From NCBI GenBank assembly GCA_917880885.1, contig OU862927.1:36731571-36795570 (forward strand): a stretch of DNA of 64,000 nucleotides, written 5' to 3'. This DNA comes from Limnephilus marmoratus. Its lineage: Eukaryota > Arthropoda > Insecta > Trichoptera > Limnephilidae. The position numbers were made by a program, and so were the translations under genes. The notes under the pieces were generated by a model that was not told the DNA's origin, did not search any database, and saw nothing but the letters and a program-made list of their open reading frames with translations. Shown here one piece after another: positions 1 through 10,486 of this stretch (the first letter of the stretch is position 1; the number at the start of each line of letters is the position of its first letter).

Positions 1-190
1 AATTGCAATAGGTGGCACGCGAGCTGTTTGAAAACTGACCGGGACTGAATGTATGGAATGCGGCAGGGGGAAGGAGGAGAAAAACTTGGGTAGGGGGTTC
101 GTGGGAGGGGGGGAGGGGAACACGGGAGAGGGAGTGAAAACTTGGAGGGGGGAGGGTAACTCGGGAGGGGGGTTCGTGGGACGGGGAAAT
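1..190 (+). mobile_element. Internal fragment of a Helitron-like element
   Basis: The first 60 bases are the reverse complement of the segment around 57,170-57,227 in a better preserved Helitron-like copy, including the TGGCACGCGAGCTGTTTGAA stretch. The rest is the purine-rich block (runs of GGGAGGGG) seen in all copies. Neither end is present; the element runs off the window edge and breaks at about 190. Confidence 0.6.
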
Positions 191-403
191 CAATATTATG
201 AACACATATTTCTTTAAGGGTCATTTTTTTAATATTTAAAGCATGACAGAAAACAACTGCGCTAGGCGTAACTATCATCCACGCATCTAGGTGACCAACC
301 GTTGTGTGCGTTGAGTTATTGGGAACATGCATTGCTTATAAGAGCGATGCAGTTATACTCGTATAACATTTTCGATAAACACGGCATAACACCCCAAAAA
401 CAA
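191..403. other. Unassigned sequence ending in a junction segment
   Basis: No gene is visible. The last 25 bases (379-403) contain CGGCATAACACCCCAAAAAC, also present in both arms of the palindrome at 50,796-51,038. Here it abuts the truncated 5' end of a LINE copy. Confidence 0.4.
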
Positions 404-1165
404 ATGTTTTCTCTTGGGGTAAAAATAATCTCGTTGAATTTAATGTTTCAAAGACCCAATCTTGTCTGATTACGTCTAAAAGGGATCGAAATGAAAATCT
501 AGTCGCTTTCAACGGAAGCAATCTTCCGAACAGGCCCTCCATTGATATGCTTGGTGTAACCCTAAGTGACCAGCTCAGGTATGGGGGCTCCATCGAAGCC
601 AGAGTAAAGTTAGCCTCCCAAAAACTGGGCGTACTGTACAGTAGTGTACAGGGCCCGCAGATACTTTAATAGTACACAACTGCTAACCCTGTACAAATCG
701 CAAGTGCGCCCCACGGTTGAATTTGGCAGCCACCTCTGGTCTGGAGCTCCAAAATACCTGAAAAATACCCTCGAATCTGTGCAGAAACGGGCGATCCGTT
801 TGATAGATTCTCCCATCTTAACAGACGGATTGCAATCTTTAGAGCACAGGCGTCGGGTGGGAATGCTATCCTTGTTCTACCGGTATTACAATGGAAGATG
901 CTCCGAGGAACTAGCATCATTGATCCCTTCGGCACCGGTGCATAGTCGGGAAACACGCCAAACGCGTGCCCAACATTTGTACACAGTTGACATTTGTCAC
1001 ATGAGAACGGGTCGTTTCTTCGACTCGTTCATGTGTTCAACAGCTCGGCTGTGGAATGATTTGCCGGCCTCTGTGTTTCCTCCTTCCTACAACATGGGTC
1101 TCTTCAAGACCAATGTTCATTCCTTCCACTCCTCAAAAAGACCCTCCACACAGCATCCCAGATGA
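404..1165 (+). pseudogene. LINE-1 reverse transcriptase C-terminus, frameshifted
   Basis: The first frame reads NLVEFNVSKTQ, then IDMLGVTLSDQLRYGGS, the end of the RT thumb region. After about 645 the frame switches and continues as RRYFNSTQLLTLYKSQVRP and later ARLWNDLPASVFPP, typical of the C-terminal domain of Jockey/CR1-type ORF2 proteins, ending at TGA 1,163-1,165. The break is a 10-bp insertion at 641-650 duplicating the neighbouring GTGTACAG-like bases; copies 2 and 3 lack it. Catalytic motifs A-C are missing, so it cannot act in retrotransposition. Confidence 0.8.
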
Positions 1166-1234
1166 CATAGGCCTTGAGGGAAATTATTTTCCTCAGGGCC
1201 TCCTGTGTGGAGTTAATGTAAAAAAAAAAAAAAA
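404..1234 (+). mobile_element. LINE-1 copy 1 (Jockey-like non-LTR retrotransposon), 5'-truncated
   Basis: This is the 3' end of a non-LTR retrotransposon: the C-terminal part of the reverse transcriptase ORF, a short 3' UTR and a 14-base A tail. The 3' UTR holds a stem-loop at about 1,173-1,203 (GGCCTTGAGG paired with CCTCAGGGCC). Related copies lie at 28,935-29,532 and 45,182-47,031. The 5' end is cut and joined to a sequence shared with the 50.9 kb palindrome. Confidence 0.85.
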
Positions 1235-1298
1235 TTTCCATACAACTTTAAACATTAACAAATTGTTATAATTTATAATATACAAACATTTGACTTAA

Positions 1299-1860
1299 CC
1301 CTTCAAAATTTTTTTTTTCAGATGGTCAAAATATTTCCGCTTTGCAATAAAATGCAAAAATATGGAATATTTCTGAACATATCCGAAAACTAAACACTTT
1401 TTTTGAAAAGTGATGAAACACTCTTTCAAATTTTATAACTTGAAACAAACATAATTTTAGAAATATTAAAATTTTGCATGCAAACAAAAAAAGTTTAAAA
1501 AATGGCCCACCTTACGTTTTCACTAACTAAAATTACTGATAATGAAAAAAAAACACATACTTATTTTATTATAAACATTATTGTCACTTCATTTTTTGTC
1601 GTTCCATATGAAAATAATTAATCAAAAATCTCAAAGTTTCAATTCTTTTCTTTCAAATTGCGATTCAAAACATTGGTTTGGTAAAGGTGTATATTTTACT
1701 TTTTTGGTGGTTATTTTTTAGTTTTCAAAATAAGCGTGGTGTTTTGCCTTTCTAACACCGTTTAGAACATATTTCTCACTCTGATAGTAAGGGAGTTACA
1801 GCGATTTATATGAGACCTGTGTGAGCTGAGACAATAAGGTCTCATGTGATTAAACGAGTT
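1299..1860 (+). mobile_element. TTAA-type MITE, copy A
   Basis: It starts after TTAA (1,295-1,298) with CCCTTCA, a degraded form of the CCCCTCAGG terminus of copies at 11,665 and 51,782. The body (GGTGATGAAACACTCTTTC, and the GCGTGGTGTTTTGCCTTTC segment near 1,735) matches those copies. The right terminus is lost near 1,860. Terminus and TTAA target suggest a non-autonomous piggyBac-type element. Confidence 0.6.
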
Positions 1861-2641
1861 AAATAATATATTAAAATAATATTTCTGAATAAGCTCGTGA
1901 TATAATTAGAAATTTGTCGTGCAATATGTGTGATTTTTTTGATTTAACACGCATCGATCACGCGCTACAAAGTCCGCCTATATTTCAGACACCCATTTTA
2001 CCTGTTGCCATGCTAATTATTAGAACTAATAAATCAGAGAAATGGATAAAACGGGCGCCAAAATAATATTTCATTCTATTTGACTAGTACTTAAATAACA
2101 CATAAGTCTTGAAGTAATGGTACACAATTGTTATTTCAGGATCATTTCGCGTAAAAAATGGATAATAGAATTTCTTTAGACGTTGAAAAAATATTTAATT
2201 CTAGGTATTTAGTTCACGTATAGAATCATCTAGAAATATTTTTAAAATTCTAAAATTGTACAGTTCAAATTTGTAAGGATCTGAAAGGTGTAATTAGGTA
2301 CCCTTTTAAGGCTATAGAGCGTGAGAAAAAGTGGGTAAGGAATTTAAGGTAGTTTTTTTTACAAGCCTGGCTACACAATTCACATCCCTTCTTATTCTTT
2401 TTATATTATTTTTGTCACCCCCGCCTTTCTGAGGGTAGTTTTTTGTTCGTTCTAGAATAGATTGAGGTGTACGTATCAGTGGTGGTCCGTGACTTTTCAG
2501 TGAGATAGAGTGCTAAGATTGAAAAATACGACATTATTGCTGTTGTTGTAGCTGAAAACGAATTTTATTTCTTTTCAAAATTTCAATATTTTGAATGAAG
2601 ATTTTCTGGATTCTTTCAGTTTGGGGATTCACTGCATCCTT
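1861..2641. other. Unassigned AT-rich sequence
   Basis: No convincing gene or bounded repeat is visible. There are only short ORFs with no recognisable domain. Confidence 0.3.
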
Positions 2642-3052
2642 GACGGCCGGCGTAGTCCAGCGGTAAGGCTCTTGACTAGCACTCCGAAGGTCGCGGGATC
2701 GAATCCCGGCGTAGCAAATAAATTTTATTTGATTAATTTGTGTTATTTCACAATTTATTCATTTAAAATAATATATAGTATATTTGCGGCACGCTCCAGA
2801 GTGGAAGATACTCTCAGTATCGTTCTGGTGTAAGACCACCATTCAGAATTGAAACGCTGCTTGAAATGGCTTTAGCCGTGTTTGGTGACCAGAACTGAAT
2901 AGCCAGGTACATCCCCACCTTCCTCTCCCGGATCTCCTTCCCCTTCCCACTACCTTCAGCCTCACAACATACCCCAATTGGGGATGCCATAGTCCCACTG
3001 CCTCCAGACGGGAGCAGTTGGGACTCTTGTGCGGTATTCATGTAAAAAAAAA
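2642..3052 (+). mobile_element. SINE-A copy 1 (tRNA-derived)
   Basis: The head is tRNA-like: box A in TAGTCCAGCGGTAAGGC and box B in GGGATCGAATCCC. The roughly 340-bp body includes GGAAGATACTCTCAGTATCG and CAACATACCCCAATTGGGG, followed by an A tail. Six long copies lie in the window (2,642; 18,984; 24,119 reversed; 39,350; 48,056; 60,669). This copy belongs to the GACGGCCGGCG subfamily. Short ORFs inside are translation noise. Transcription would be by RNA polymerase III and mobilisation by a LINE. Confidence 0.85.
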
Positions 3053-3607
3053 GGATTGTTTCACAGAATTTGAACAATTCATCAATTTTCAATTTCTGTA
3101 ATGCTTCTATTCAAGTTCTGTTACGATATCTATCATTGGCAAGTTGTTTTACAAAACTGAAATAATAATAGAACTTAAATATAACCTTTACAGAACCTGA
3201 AAATTAACATTGAAATTTGATGAACCTGAAAATTAACATTGAAAAAATGAATTCACTACTGCCCGACACTATTTTCGTAATAATTTACTTGTTTTTTACA
3301 AAATGATAAATTCTACCGTCTTACCAAGTAATGTGTTCATATATTTATAAAACTCCTATACATCTATCCTACGTACTTTCCCCAGGAAATCTTCATTTTC
3401 AGACAATGTTTTTTTCTCTCTTTAATTTTACAAAAAATATATAATACAATGAAGAAATACGAAAACATTCTTAAATTTCATTACATTTTCTAGGTAAATA
3501 ATGCAGTATTATGACTTATAAAAATGAAAAACTTTGATATTTTGCACGTAATTTGCGATGCGCTTTTTCACACTAAACATCAATGTTTGCAAGTGACGAA
3601 TCGACTA
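3053..3607. other. Unassigned sequence
   Basis: AT-rich with no gene. A short direct duplication (GAACCTGAAAATTAACATTG) occurs at about 3,194 and 3,222. Confidence 0.3.
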
Positions 3608-3615
3608 GAATAATA

Positions 3616-4103
3616 GACTCCAGATACTAATATCTACAGCCTGTATGTCGGACGAATATCTACAGCTCATATGTTGGACTAATATCTATGAACTTCAGAG
3701 TGAGGATTAATATCTACAGAGCTAAGGTCGGGCGAATATCTATGACGGTCCCAGTGGTGACTAATATCTATCGGAGCGTAGGTGGGACTTATATCTACAG
3801 GGGGCAGCTGAGCAAGAGGTTGTACGGAAAACCTAACCTAACCTATGCAATATTACGATATTCCAATATGCTATAAATAATTGCAAATCCAACCTCTGCC
3901 AGTGCTGTAGATATTCGTCCTCAAATTTGTTCTCATAGATATTAGTCAGCAGTTTGAGCTGTAGATATTCGTCCTCACTTTGGTTCTCATAGATATTAGT
4001 CAGCAGTTTAAGCTGTAGATATTCGTCCTCACTTTGGTTTTCATAGATATTAGTCCGATTTGTTCAGTTTTTGGAATTCCTGTAGATATTAGTGGACGCC
4101 TCC
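3616..4103 (-). mobile_element. Motif-array element, copy 1
   Basis: This 488-bp unit is bounded by GACTCCAG and CGCCTCC. Its flanks are GAATAATA (3,608-3,615) and GAATAATG (4,104-4,111), an 8-bp target-site duplication with one mismatch. Inside, the 13-mer [CT]TAATATCTACAG or CGAATATCTATGA recurs every 26-30 bp, in one orientation in the left half and the opposite in the right half, around a unique core containing CCTAACCTAACC. No protein is encoded. The duplication length is compatible with hAT, Mutator/foldback or Merlin elements; the superfamily is unresolved. Confidence 0.8.
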
Positions 4104-4289
4104 GAATAATGTAGCCAAGCGAAAAAAAATCAAACAATTCGTTAGACCAGCTAGGGCTCCCGGCACTTGGATCGCGAGACCAGGTAGCGAGACCCGGGTG
4201 CTGACGAAAAAATAACCCACTCGCTCTTTGGTGGCTGTTGAACGGGTTTCAATGATCGGGTCATTTACTTTTTAGAACTAATGAGAACC

Positions 4290-4712
4290 GGAGGCGTCTA
4301 CTAATATCTACAGGAATTCCAAAAACTGAACAAATCGGACTAATATCTATGAGAACGAAAGTGAGGACGAATATCTACAGCTCAAACTGCTGACTAATAT
4401 CTATGAGAAACAGAGTGAGGACGAATATCTACAGCACTGGCAGAGGTTGGATTCGCAATTATGTAGAGCATATTGGAATAACGTAATATTACGTAGGTTA
4501 GGTTAGGTTTTCCGTACAACCTCTTGCTCGGCTGCCCTCTGTAGATATTAGTCCCACCTACGCTCCATAGATATTAGTCACCACTGGGACCGTCATAGAT
4601 ATTCGTCCGACCTTAGCTCTGTTCTCACTCTGAAGTTCATAGATATTTGTCCAACATATGAGCTGTAGATATTCGTCCGACATACAGGCTGTAGATATTG
4701 GCGTCTGGAGTC
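4290..4712 (+). mobile_element. Motif-array element, copy 2
   Basis: Same family as copy 1 but inverted: GGAGGCGTC at the left, GGAGTC at the right. Flanks are ATGAGAACC at 4,281-4,289 and 4,713-4,721, a perfect 9-bp duplication. With copy 1 it forms an inverted repeat with arms over 400 bp separated by about 186 bp of unrelated sequence. Confidence 0.8.
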
Positions 4713-4721
4713 ATGAGAACC

Positions 4722-5099
4722 CACTAAGACTGGCACTGCCTGTCTGGGGGATACCCAAAAATACATACATCAAGAAGTATCAAAGAAGTATGGCGTTTTA
4801 ACCTTTCCGCCTGCACTTGAGGTGAAATTGCAAGTTAGCAACAGAGAAGAATTGCTATATGTGATTTATAGTATATATTGGTGACACGGGTTGTGCACGG
4901 GTTTCATACTAATAATAGCAATGTACATGACCTACTGTCATGAATTACCCGTGTTTCTGTTATCTAGGACAAAACTGCAAGTAATATACTTATAGTTTTT
5001 AATTCATTAAATTTGTTTATTTTTGCTTTATCAGCAAACAAATAAACAATGATGTGTAAAACATAAAATGGAATCACTGAATTCAATTAATATTTACAC
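4722..5099. other. Unassigned sequence
   Basis: AT-rich sequence before the mariner element, with no gene or bounded repeat seen. Confidence 0.3.
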
Positions 5100-5170
5100 T
5101 AGGGTCAGTCAAAAAGCAATGCCTCCTATATTTTTCTAATTAAATAAAGTTAGACAAAGGAAAAAATTCA

Positions 5171-6094
5171 GGGTGAAATGCAGATCCCGCCAATGTGGGG
5201 GATTTTAATAAAAATGCACTTTCTAGATGAGAAAAGTGTGGAAAAGTTGAATAAAAAGAAATTAAGGTGCGCTTGGCAAAATTGAGGAAGATACAGCCGT
5301 TTAAAGAATGAATAAAATGACACTTCGTGAACTTATACTACGCCATTTTGTTACTATTATGTTGGAGTCTCAGACTTGCTATAAACGAAGGTTGATACGA
5401 TTGTAGCCAACTTCGTGTGATATATAATAAGGCGCGTAATTATGAAAAACAGAATTAATAATGGTCACAAACCATGTTACACAAACCTGGCGTAGCCGCT
5501 AAACTACTTGAAAACTGGGATGTTTTTCTTGCGTTGACGCGAGTAGGCGTTATAAAGGGGCACAAACCATGTTACATAAACCATGTTACACAAACCTAGC
5601 GTAGCCGCTAAACTATTTGAAAACTGGAATGTTTTTCTTGCGTTGACGCGAGTAGGCGTTATAAAGGGGCACAAACCATGTTACACAAACCATGTTTAGC
5701 GTAGTCTTAGGCTAGGTTACTTTAATTTATTTGGAAGGTGATAAACAGTTTAAAAAATCGTTGAAAAAAAGTCCGCTAGACAAATTTCATAATTACGCGC
5801 CTCATCCATCACATGAAGTCGGCTACAATCGTATCTAGGCTCTTGGTTTTATCAGGTCAGGGATACCAACATATTAGTGTCAAATGGCCAGGGATACCAA
5901 CATATTAGTGTCAAAATGACTGACAGTATCGGTTCATGAAGTGACATTTTATTCATACTTTAAACGGCTGTATCTCCCTCAATTTTGCCGAGCGCACCTT
6001 AATTTCTTTTTTATTCAACTTTTCCACACTTTTCTCATCTAGAAAGTGCATTTTTATTCAAATCCCCCACATTGGCGGGATCTGCAGTCCTCCC
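5171..6094. mobile_element. Foldback-type element nested in mariner
   Basis: The ends are long inverted repeats of about 280-300 bp, starting GGGTGAAATGCAGATCCCGC and, complemented, GGGAGGACTGCAGATCCCGC. The flanks are AAAATTCA at 5,163-5,170 and 6,095-6,102, a perfect 8-bp duplication. The arms also match at GATACGATTGTAGCC...GGCGCGTAATTATGAAA. No ORF is coded. Long inverted repeats with subrepeats and 8-9-bp duplications resemble Foldback/Mutator-type elements. Confidence 0.8.
5464..5700. repeat. Two direct repeats in the core of the foldback element
   Basis: Two units of about 96-112 bp share CACAAACCATGTTACACAAA, GCGTAGCCGCTAAACTA and GTTGACGCGAGTAGGCGTTA. The second carries an extra CATGTTACATAAAC-like duplication. 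They form the loop of the inverted repeat. Confidence 0.75.
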
Positions 6095-6197
6095 AAAATT
6101 CAATTTGGCGCTATTCCTCAAACCTTAATCTACAATCGACTGCTAAAGTAACTTTCTGCGTCAACAGGTAGGTGGCAGCACTGCAGTCGCTTGCAAA

Positions 6198-6630
6198 ATG
6201 GCCGATATCAATGTTCGTATTAGTCAGCGTTCTCTGATTGAATTCTTGAATGCAGAAGATAAAACGCCTATTCGCATTCATGAAAGACTGAAAAATGTGT
6301 ACGGTGATGCAACTGCAAAAATATTGTTTAAACACGTGTTTCATGGAACCTGAATCAAAGAGGCAGTCAATGGAATGGCATCACACAAACTCACCGAGGA
6401 CGAAAAAAATCAAAACTAAGCGATTGGCAGAGAAAGTTATGGCGACAGCGCTTAGGGGTGCAGAAGGTATTATGGTTGATTTCTTGGAGCAGGGCACGCC
6501 TTTCGTCCAACAAAAGCTATGGCGGATGGCCTTTGGAATCAGGACCGTTCTTTTTGCCACTCTGGGATACACGCCCTTTGATTGATTGACCAAAACTTTG
6601 GAAATGGACGGAGATCACATTGAAAAGTGA
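6198..6630 (+). pseudogene. mariner transposase remnant
   Basis: The N-terminus starts at ATG 6,198 (MADINVRISQRSLIEFLNA, then IHERLKNVYGDATA), the helix-turn-helix DNA-binding region of mariner transposases. A stop and frame change follow near 6,350. The next frame gives ESKRQSMEWHH, KRLAEKVMATA and AEGIMVDFLEQG, matching the block around the second catalytic aspartate, but the usual FWDAEG reads ALRGAEG. The third-aspartate region is deleted. The C-terminus survives as EMDGDHIEK plus stop at about 6,630. Not functional. Confidence 0.85.
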
Positions 6631-6741
6631 CAAATTAATCGTCAATAGTGTGGTTTTCGACCTATGTAATTGCATTTTTTATTTCTTGACAATTAAAGCA
6701 GAAAAAAAATAAGAGGCATTACTTATTGACTGACCCTCGTA

Positions 6742-7049
6742 CTTTATTTCGGCTGATGACTTTAGACTTTTGACACGGCCAATACAATAAAAACGTAATG
6801 TATGCATTTATAAACAAACATAATAACGTGCTATAATCATTGGTGAGAATGCCTTGACTTGGAAATAAATATCGGACTTAGGTCAATGCAGCAGACCTTG
6901 TTTCCGGTTTTTCTGTGTTGTAAATATCGGAAGCAAATATGTGTTGTAATAATATAATTTTATTGTAAAGATTGTAATGAGAGGCTGAGTTAAAACATAC
7001 AGGAAAATATCAATTTGAAAATACAGGAAAATTTAAGTATTTGTTGTTA
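6742..7049. other. Unassigned sequence
   Basis: AT-rich spacer between two elements, with no gene visible. Confidence 0.3.
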
Positions 7050-7051
7050 TA

Positions 7052-7917
7052 ATAGGCCACTTGCATGGATTTCATAACGACTTGGAAAAAATCGTGTGGA
7101 TAGAGTTTTTTACTAAGATTACGAAAATGTTAGTAAAAATTTTTAGAAATGTACAGTTTTTTTTATTTTTAAATAAATAAATCCATTATTTGGGCTCATG
7201 ACGTCACTACATGAAAATGTCCCGTCGCCGAAAATGTTCCTATTAATTTTATAAAATTCCAAACTGATTTATTTTTTTATATGGCATCACTTTGATTTCA
7301 GGCGAATTTTTGAATTCGTTCACTAGATTTATTGTTTGTTCTCTGCGAACTTATCATTTGGTTTGATTTTTTGACAGATGTTCTGAAGAGAACCCCGTAC
7401 AATTAATGGCTACGGGGTTCTCTTCAGAACGTGAAGAGGATGTCGGTACATGTTTTAGAGGTATAATGATTATGGCGCTGATTTTAACAAAATAAAATTT
7501 TATAATATTCTTATTATTATTACAATTTACAAGTTCAAGTATATTACATTGAATTTAGTAATATAGAAGTTGTACATTATAATGATTTATGATCAATAAG
7601 ATGGATCAAGGAAAAAAATATTTATGAGATGTAATATTTTTGGTATGCCTCGTTATTCTCCTCTGCCATTCGTGTGGAAAACGTTCTTTTTTTTTTAAAT
7701 GATTTTCGGCTATGTAATTATCGTTTTTTCACACCTATAAAATTATGTCCCGTCTTTCCGGTTTATAAAAAATGGTCTGATTTTTCGGTTTGAAATTTTC
7801 AAAAAATCCCCAGGGTTTCAAAAATACGATTAAAAAAAAAATAAAAAATACAGAATGTCTTAGAATATTTGCCTAAACCGGAAAAAAATTAAAAAAAATG
7901 TGATGCAAGTGGCCTAT
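7052..7917. mobile_element. TIR element with TA duplication (ATAGGCC family)
   Basis: The ends are ATAGGCCACTTGCAT and its complement ATGCAAGTGGCCTAT, flanked by TA on both sides (7,050-7,051; 7,918-7,919). It is 866 bp with no recognisable ORF, and has a central perfect hairpin at 7,380-7,430. Probably a non-autonomous DNA transposon; a Tc1/mariner relative is only a guess from the TA. Confidence 0.6.
7380..7430. repeat. Perfect 20-bp hairpin, 11-nt loop
   Basis: GTTCTGAAGAGAACCCCGTA pairs perfectly with the complementary arm at 7,411-7,430, with loop CAATTAATGGC. It is near the middle of the 866-bp element. It is strikingly perfect compared with its decayed surroundings. Confidence 0.9.
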
Positions 7918-8139
7918 TACTTTAGTTGCCAATTATTTGTTTTTAATTAGACTTGTTGTAGTTTCAGAATTAAAAAAAAATATATCGAGATAAACAAACA
8001 AAAAACACATTCAATCAAAGAGCAAAACAATGTCCTTAAAAATGAAAATATGTAGGTATATCTAGCTACTATCTATGTCATCAAGTTTAGTTTGAAGATT
8101 CCATTTCAATTTTGAATTTAAATATTTTTGGATTTCCAT

Positions 8140-8505
8140 CAATACGAATAAAAAAAGGTTTTCCGTCGCGTGAGCAGGCCACATGTGAGAAGCAACGATT
8201 TTCTAAAATTACCCCTTGCTATTCCCTACCGCTACTATGTCTCCTTTGCTATCTCTCCCTCTGCCACTCGCGCGTCCCCTTCCACTCCTGTGTTCCAATT
8301 CAACCTTCCCCACCTTCCTCCTATCCCACGCCCCCCCTCCAGGATGTCGCGCCCCTCCCTCCTTCCCTCTCTGCCGCTTAACTGTATGAAATACACACGT
8401 TTTCAAACAATTCTTTATAGAAATTTCATAACGCCAGAGCTCACTAACATATGTAGAAACCTTTGCAGATGTGCGCATAACAACTCACTAAAGTTGCATT
8501 AGGAA
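8140..8505 (-). mobile_element. Helitron-like fragment
   Basis: It shares the GTGAGCAGGCCACATGTGAGA segment type with 47,180-47,215 and the CATAACGCCAGAGCTCAC segment with 53,680 and 57,240. Between them is the pyrimidine-rich block typical of this group. Both termini are missing. The long ORFs here come from base composition. Confidence 0.5.
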
Positions 8506-8599
8506 CGCGTACGGGACAAACAAAGAAATATAAATTTCATATTTATAAAGATTCAATTCATAAAAACGTGTCGGTTTCCAAGTTCTGCATTTCCAAATG

Positions 8600-8705
8600 A
8601 AATTTTATTATTACGCGTGACAGCTGTTTCGCCTTCTGAAGGCATTATCAAACTGCTTTCATTCTCTCCGAAGGCGTAATAACTGTCACGCGTAAAAATA
8701 ATTAT
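8600..8705. repeat. Imperfect hairpin, about 40-bp arms
   Basis: The left arm (TTACGCGTGACAGCTGTTTC, then CGCCTTCTGAAGG) pairs with the right arm (GAAGGCGTAATAACTGTCACG, continuing CGTAAAAATAA) around a loop near 8,645-8,675. No coding content is visible and the element type is unknown. Confidence 0.6.
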
Positions 8706-8769
8706 CTACACTTGTTTATAATTTTTTTTTCATAAATGTATTGAATATACAGTTCTATCGTGCTTATTG

Positions 8770-8950
8770 GTGACCGGACAATTCAGAATTAACTCAATTC
8801 AACACTTTTGAAAAGTCATTAAAAGCGATGAAAAAAAAGGTTAAATACGTTGCGTTAGGTTAATAGGTTATGGGCTATTTTTTTTTTTTTTTCACAGCTT
8901 TAATGACTTTTCAGAGGTGTTGGAGTTGACTTATTCTGAGTCAGCATGGA
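8770..8950. mobile_element. Palindromic MITE (AAAGTCATTAAAAG family), copy 1
   Basis: The arms contain TTGAAAAGTCATTAAAAGCG and, complemented, CTGAAAAGTCATTAAAGCTG, around a core with GTTAGGTTAATAGGTTATGG. A related palindrome is at 20,285-20,465 and a half copy near 60,320-60,385. No ORF is coded. Confidence 0.6.
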
Positions 8951-9009
8951 ACCGTTTAATTTATTAGGTTTTATTTTATGAATTTTGAGTTTCGTTTTTA
9001 ATTTCAAAT

Positions 9010-9235
9010 TGAAGATACTCTCAGTATCGCCCTGGTGAAATGAAACTTTAATAAAAATATCTTTATCTCGGTTAAATCTGATCTGAATGCATTAGTATTT
9101 TCCAGCCAGCTTCTTACCCAACTCTTTAATTCTAACTATTTCTCCAACCACACTAAAATTCTCTAATTGAAGATTGAAATAATCCCACTGCTTCCAAGCA
9201 GTTGGCATTCTGGTGCGATGTCACCTAAAAATAAA
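9010..9235 (+). mobile_element. Degenerate SINE-A fragment
   Basis: GAAGATACTCTCAGTATCGC at the start and a CCCACTGCTTCCAAGCAGTT-like segment near 9,183 match the SINE-A body and 3' end. The middle does not align and the tRNA head is absent. Confidence 0.35.
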
Positions 9236-9499
9236 CCCTTAGGGGTAGATACTCTGAAAAGATGACCTCTGCACTAAAAACCTGGATTGACCTTTGATAG
9301 CTTGAACCTTTTGACATGGTCATAGGGCATTATTTTTTTATACACACAAATTTATTCAAACGCGATCTAAATATTTATGAACATATTTGAATATTGTTAT
9401 ATTTTTGGATTATTGTGAAAAATACGTACAGGAAAATTGTAAAATAAAAACACATATAATACTATTTGGCAAGCTTTTATCTATTTATGTAGGTAGGTA

Positions 9500-10409
9500 C
9501 CTACCGGTGTGATCACATTCGCCTGTATGTTTATTCGCGATAAACTCAAAAAACTACTGAACGGATTTTCATGCGGTTTTCATCAATAGATAGAGTGATT
9601 CATGAGGAAGGATTAGGTATATAATTTGTCATGGTTTTGGGTAAATTGGTTGAAATATATAATATACAAGCAGACTCGGCCACACTTTGCTGTGGCTAAC
9701 GAAACACATCGCCATTATCCAATCTTTATAAAACCACACCACCCGCTTGCCAGCTGCCCGCTGCCTGAATTGAATATTTGAATTTATCGGCTTTTCTCTA
9801 CTATAATAAGCATGTATTACACATATAAACTAATTAACTCGCCACTAATTATACAATGCTTGCAATGCAACACTGGATATTTGAAAAGGGAAAATCAAAT
9901 ACCTACTTACTCTAGGACATCTATTTTCCAATTTCTTCCGTAGAACGATATTCAAAAGTGACTATAGTACGGCCTGCCAGCCGTTTTAAATCGCACAAAA
10001 ATATGTTTTCTTTGAATTTCTCGGCTTTTCTCTAATATAATTTACATGTATTATACATATAAACATTCCTCTTCAATCGCTCTATCTATTGGTGAAAACC
10101 ATATGAAAATCCGTTGCGTAGTTTAAAAGATTAACGCGCACATACATTTTGAGCGACTTCATTTTATACTATGTAATGATGATAATGATGTAATGATGAT
10201 GATAATGATGATAATGATGATGATAAAGGAGAATGTATATGGTGGAGAAGCGGGAGGTGTAGATTTGATTTGTATGCAAAACTACAGTTTTATACCGAGG
10301 TTGATGAAATTTTGCACATGTGACCTTTAAAATAAGAGGAAAGTCACTGTCTACATGTGATTTCGAAAACACGGTGTAGAGCCCGGGCATCGCCGGGGAC
10401 TTCAGCTAG
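9500..10409 (+). mobile_element. Composite Helitron-like sequence
   Basis: The right end reads GGGCATCGCCGGGGAC, TTCAGCTAG, then T: a GC hairpin followed by CTAG, as at Helitron 3' ends (hairpin then CTRR). Inside, the segment up to about 10,176 (GCGCACATACATTTTGAGCG, then CTTCATTTTATA) looks like the complement of another Helitron 5' end, so two units are probably nested. No Rep or helicase frame is seen. Confidence 0.45.
10175..10228. repeat. (ATG)n-type microsatellite
   Basis: Irregular ATGATGATA trinucleotide run between the two Helitron-like parts. Confidence 0.9.
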
Positions 10410-10486
10410 TTATTAATAATTTTCTCAAAATTACAGTTTTATTTCGTTACCCGGAGCTAGTAGGACTATATTTTTAACATTAGGTC

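Larger units (their letters stand above)
5102..6739 (+). mobile_element. Deleted mariner element carrying a nested insertion
   Basis: The termini are inverted repeats: GGGTCAGTCAAAAAGCAATG on the left, and on the right the complement of GAGGGTCAGTCAATAAGTAA, each next to TA (5,100-5,101; 6,740-6,741), the mariner/Tc1 target. Without the nested 924-bp foldback element it is about 700 bp, against roughly 1.3 kb for a full mariner, so the central transposase region is deleted. Confidence 0.85.

Noticed and set aside
10169..10390. Minus ORF with His/Tyr-rich tail
   Set aside because: The tail is the (ATG)n microsatellite read on the other strand.
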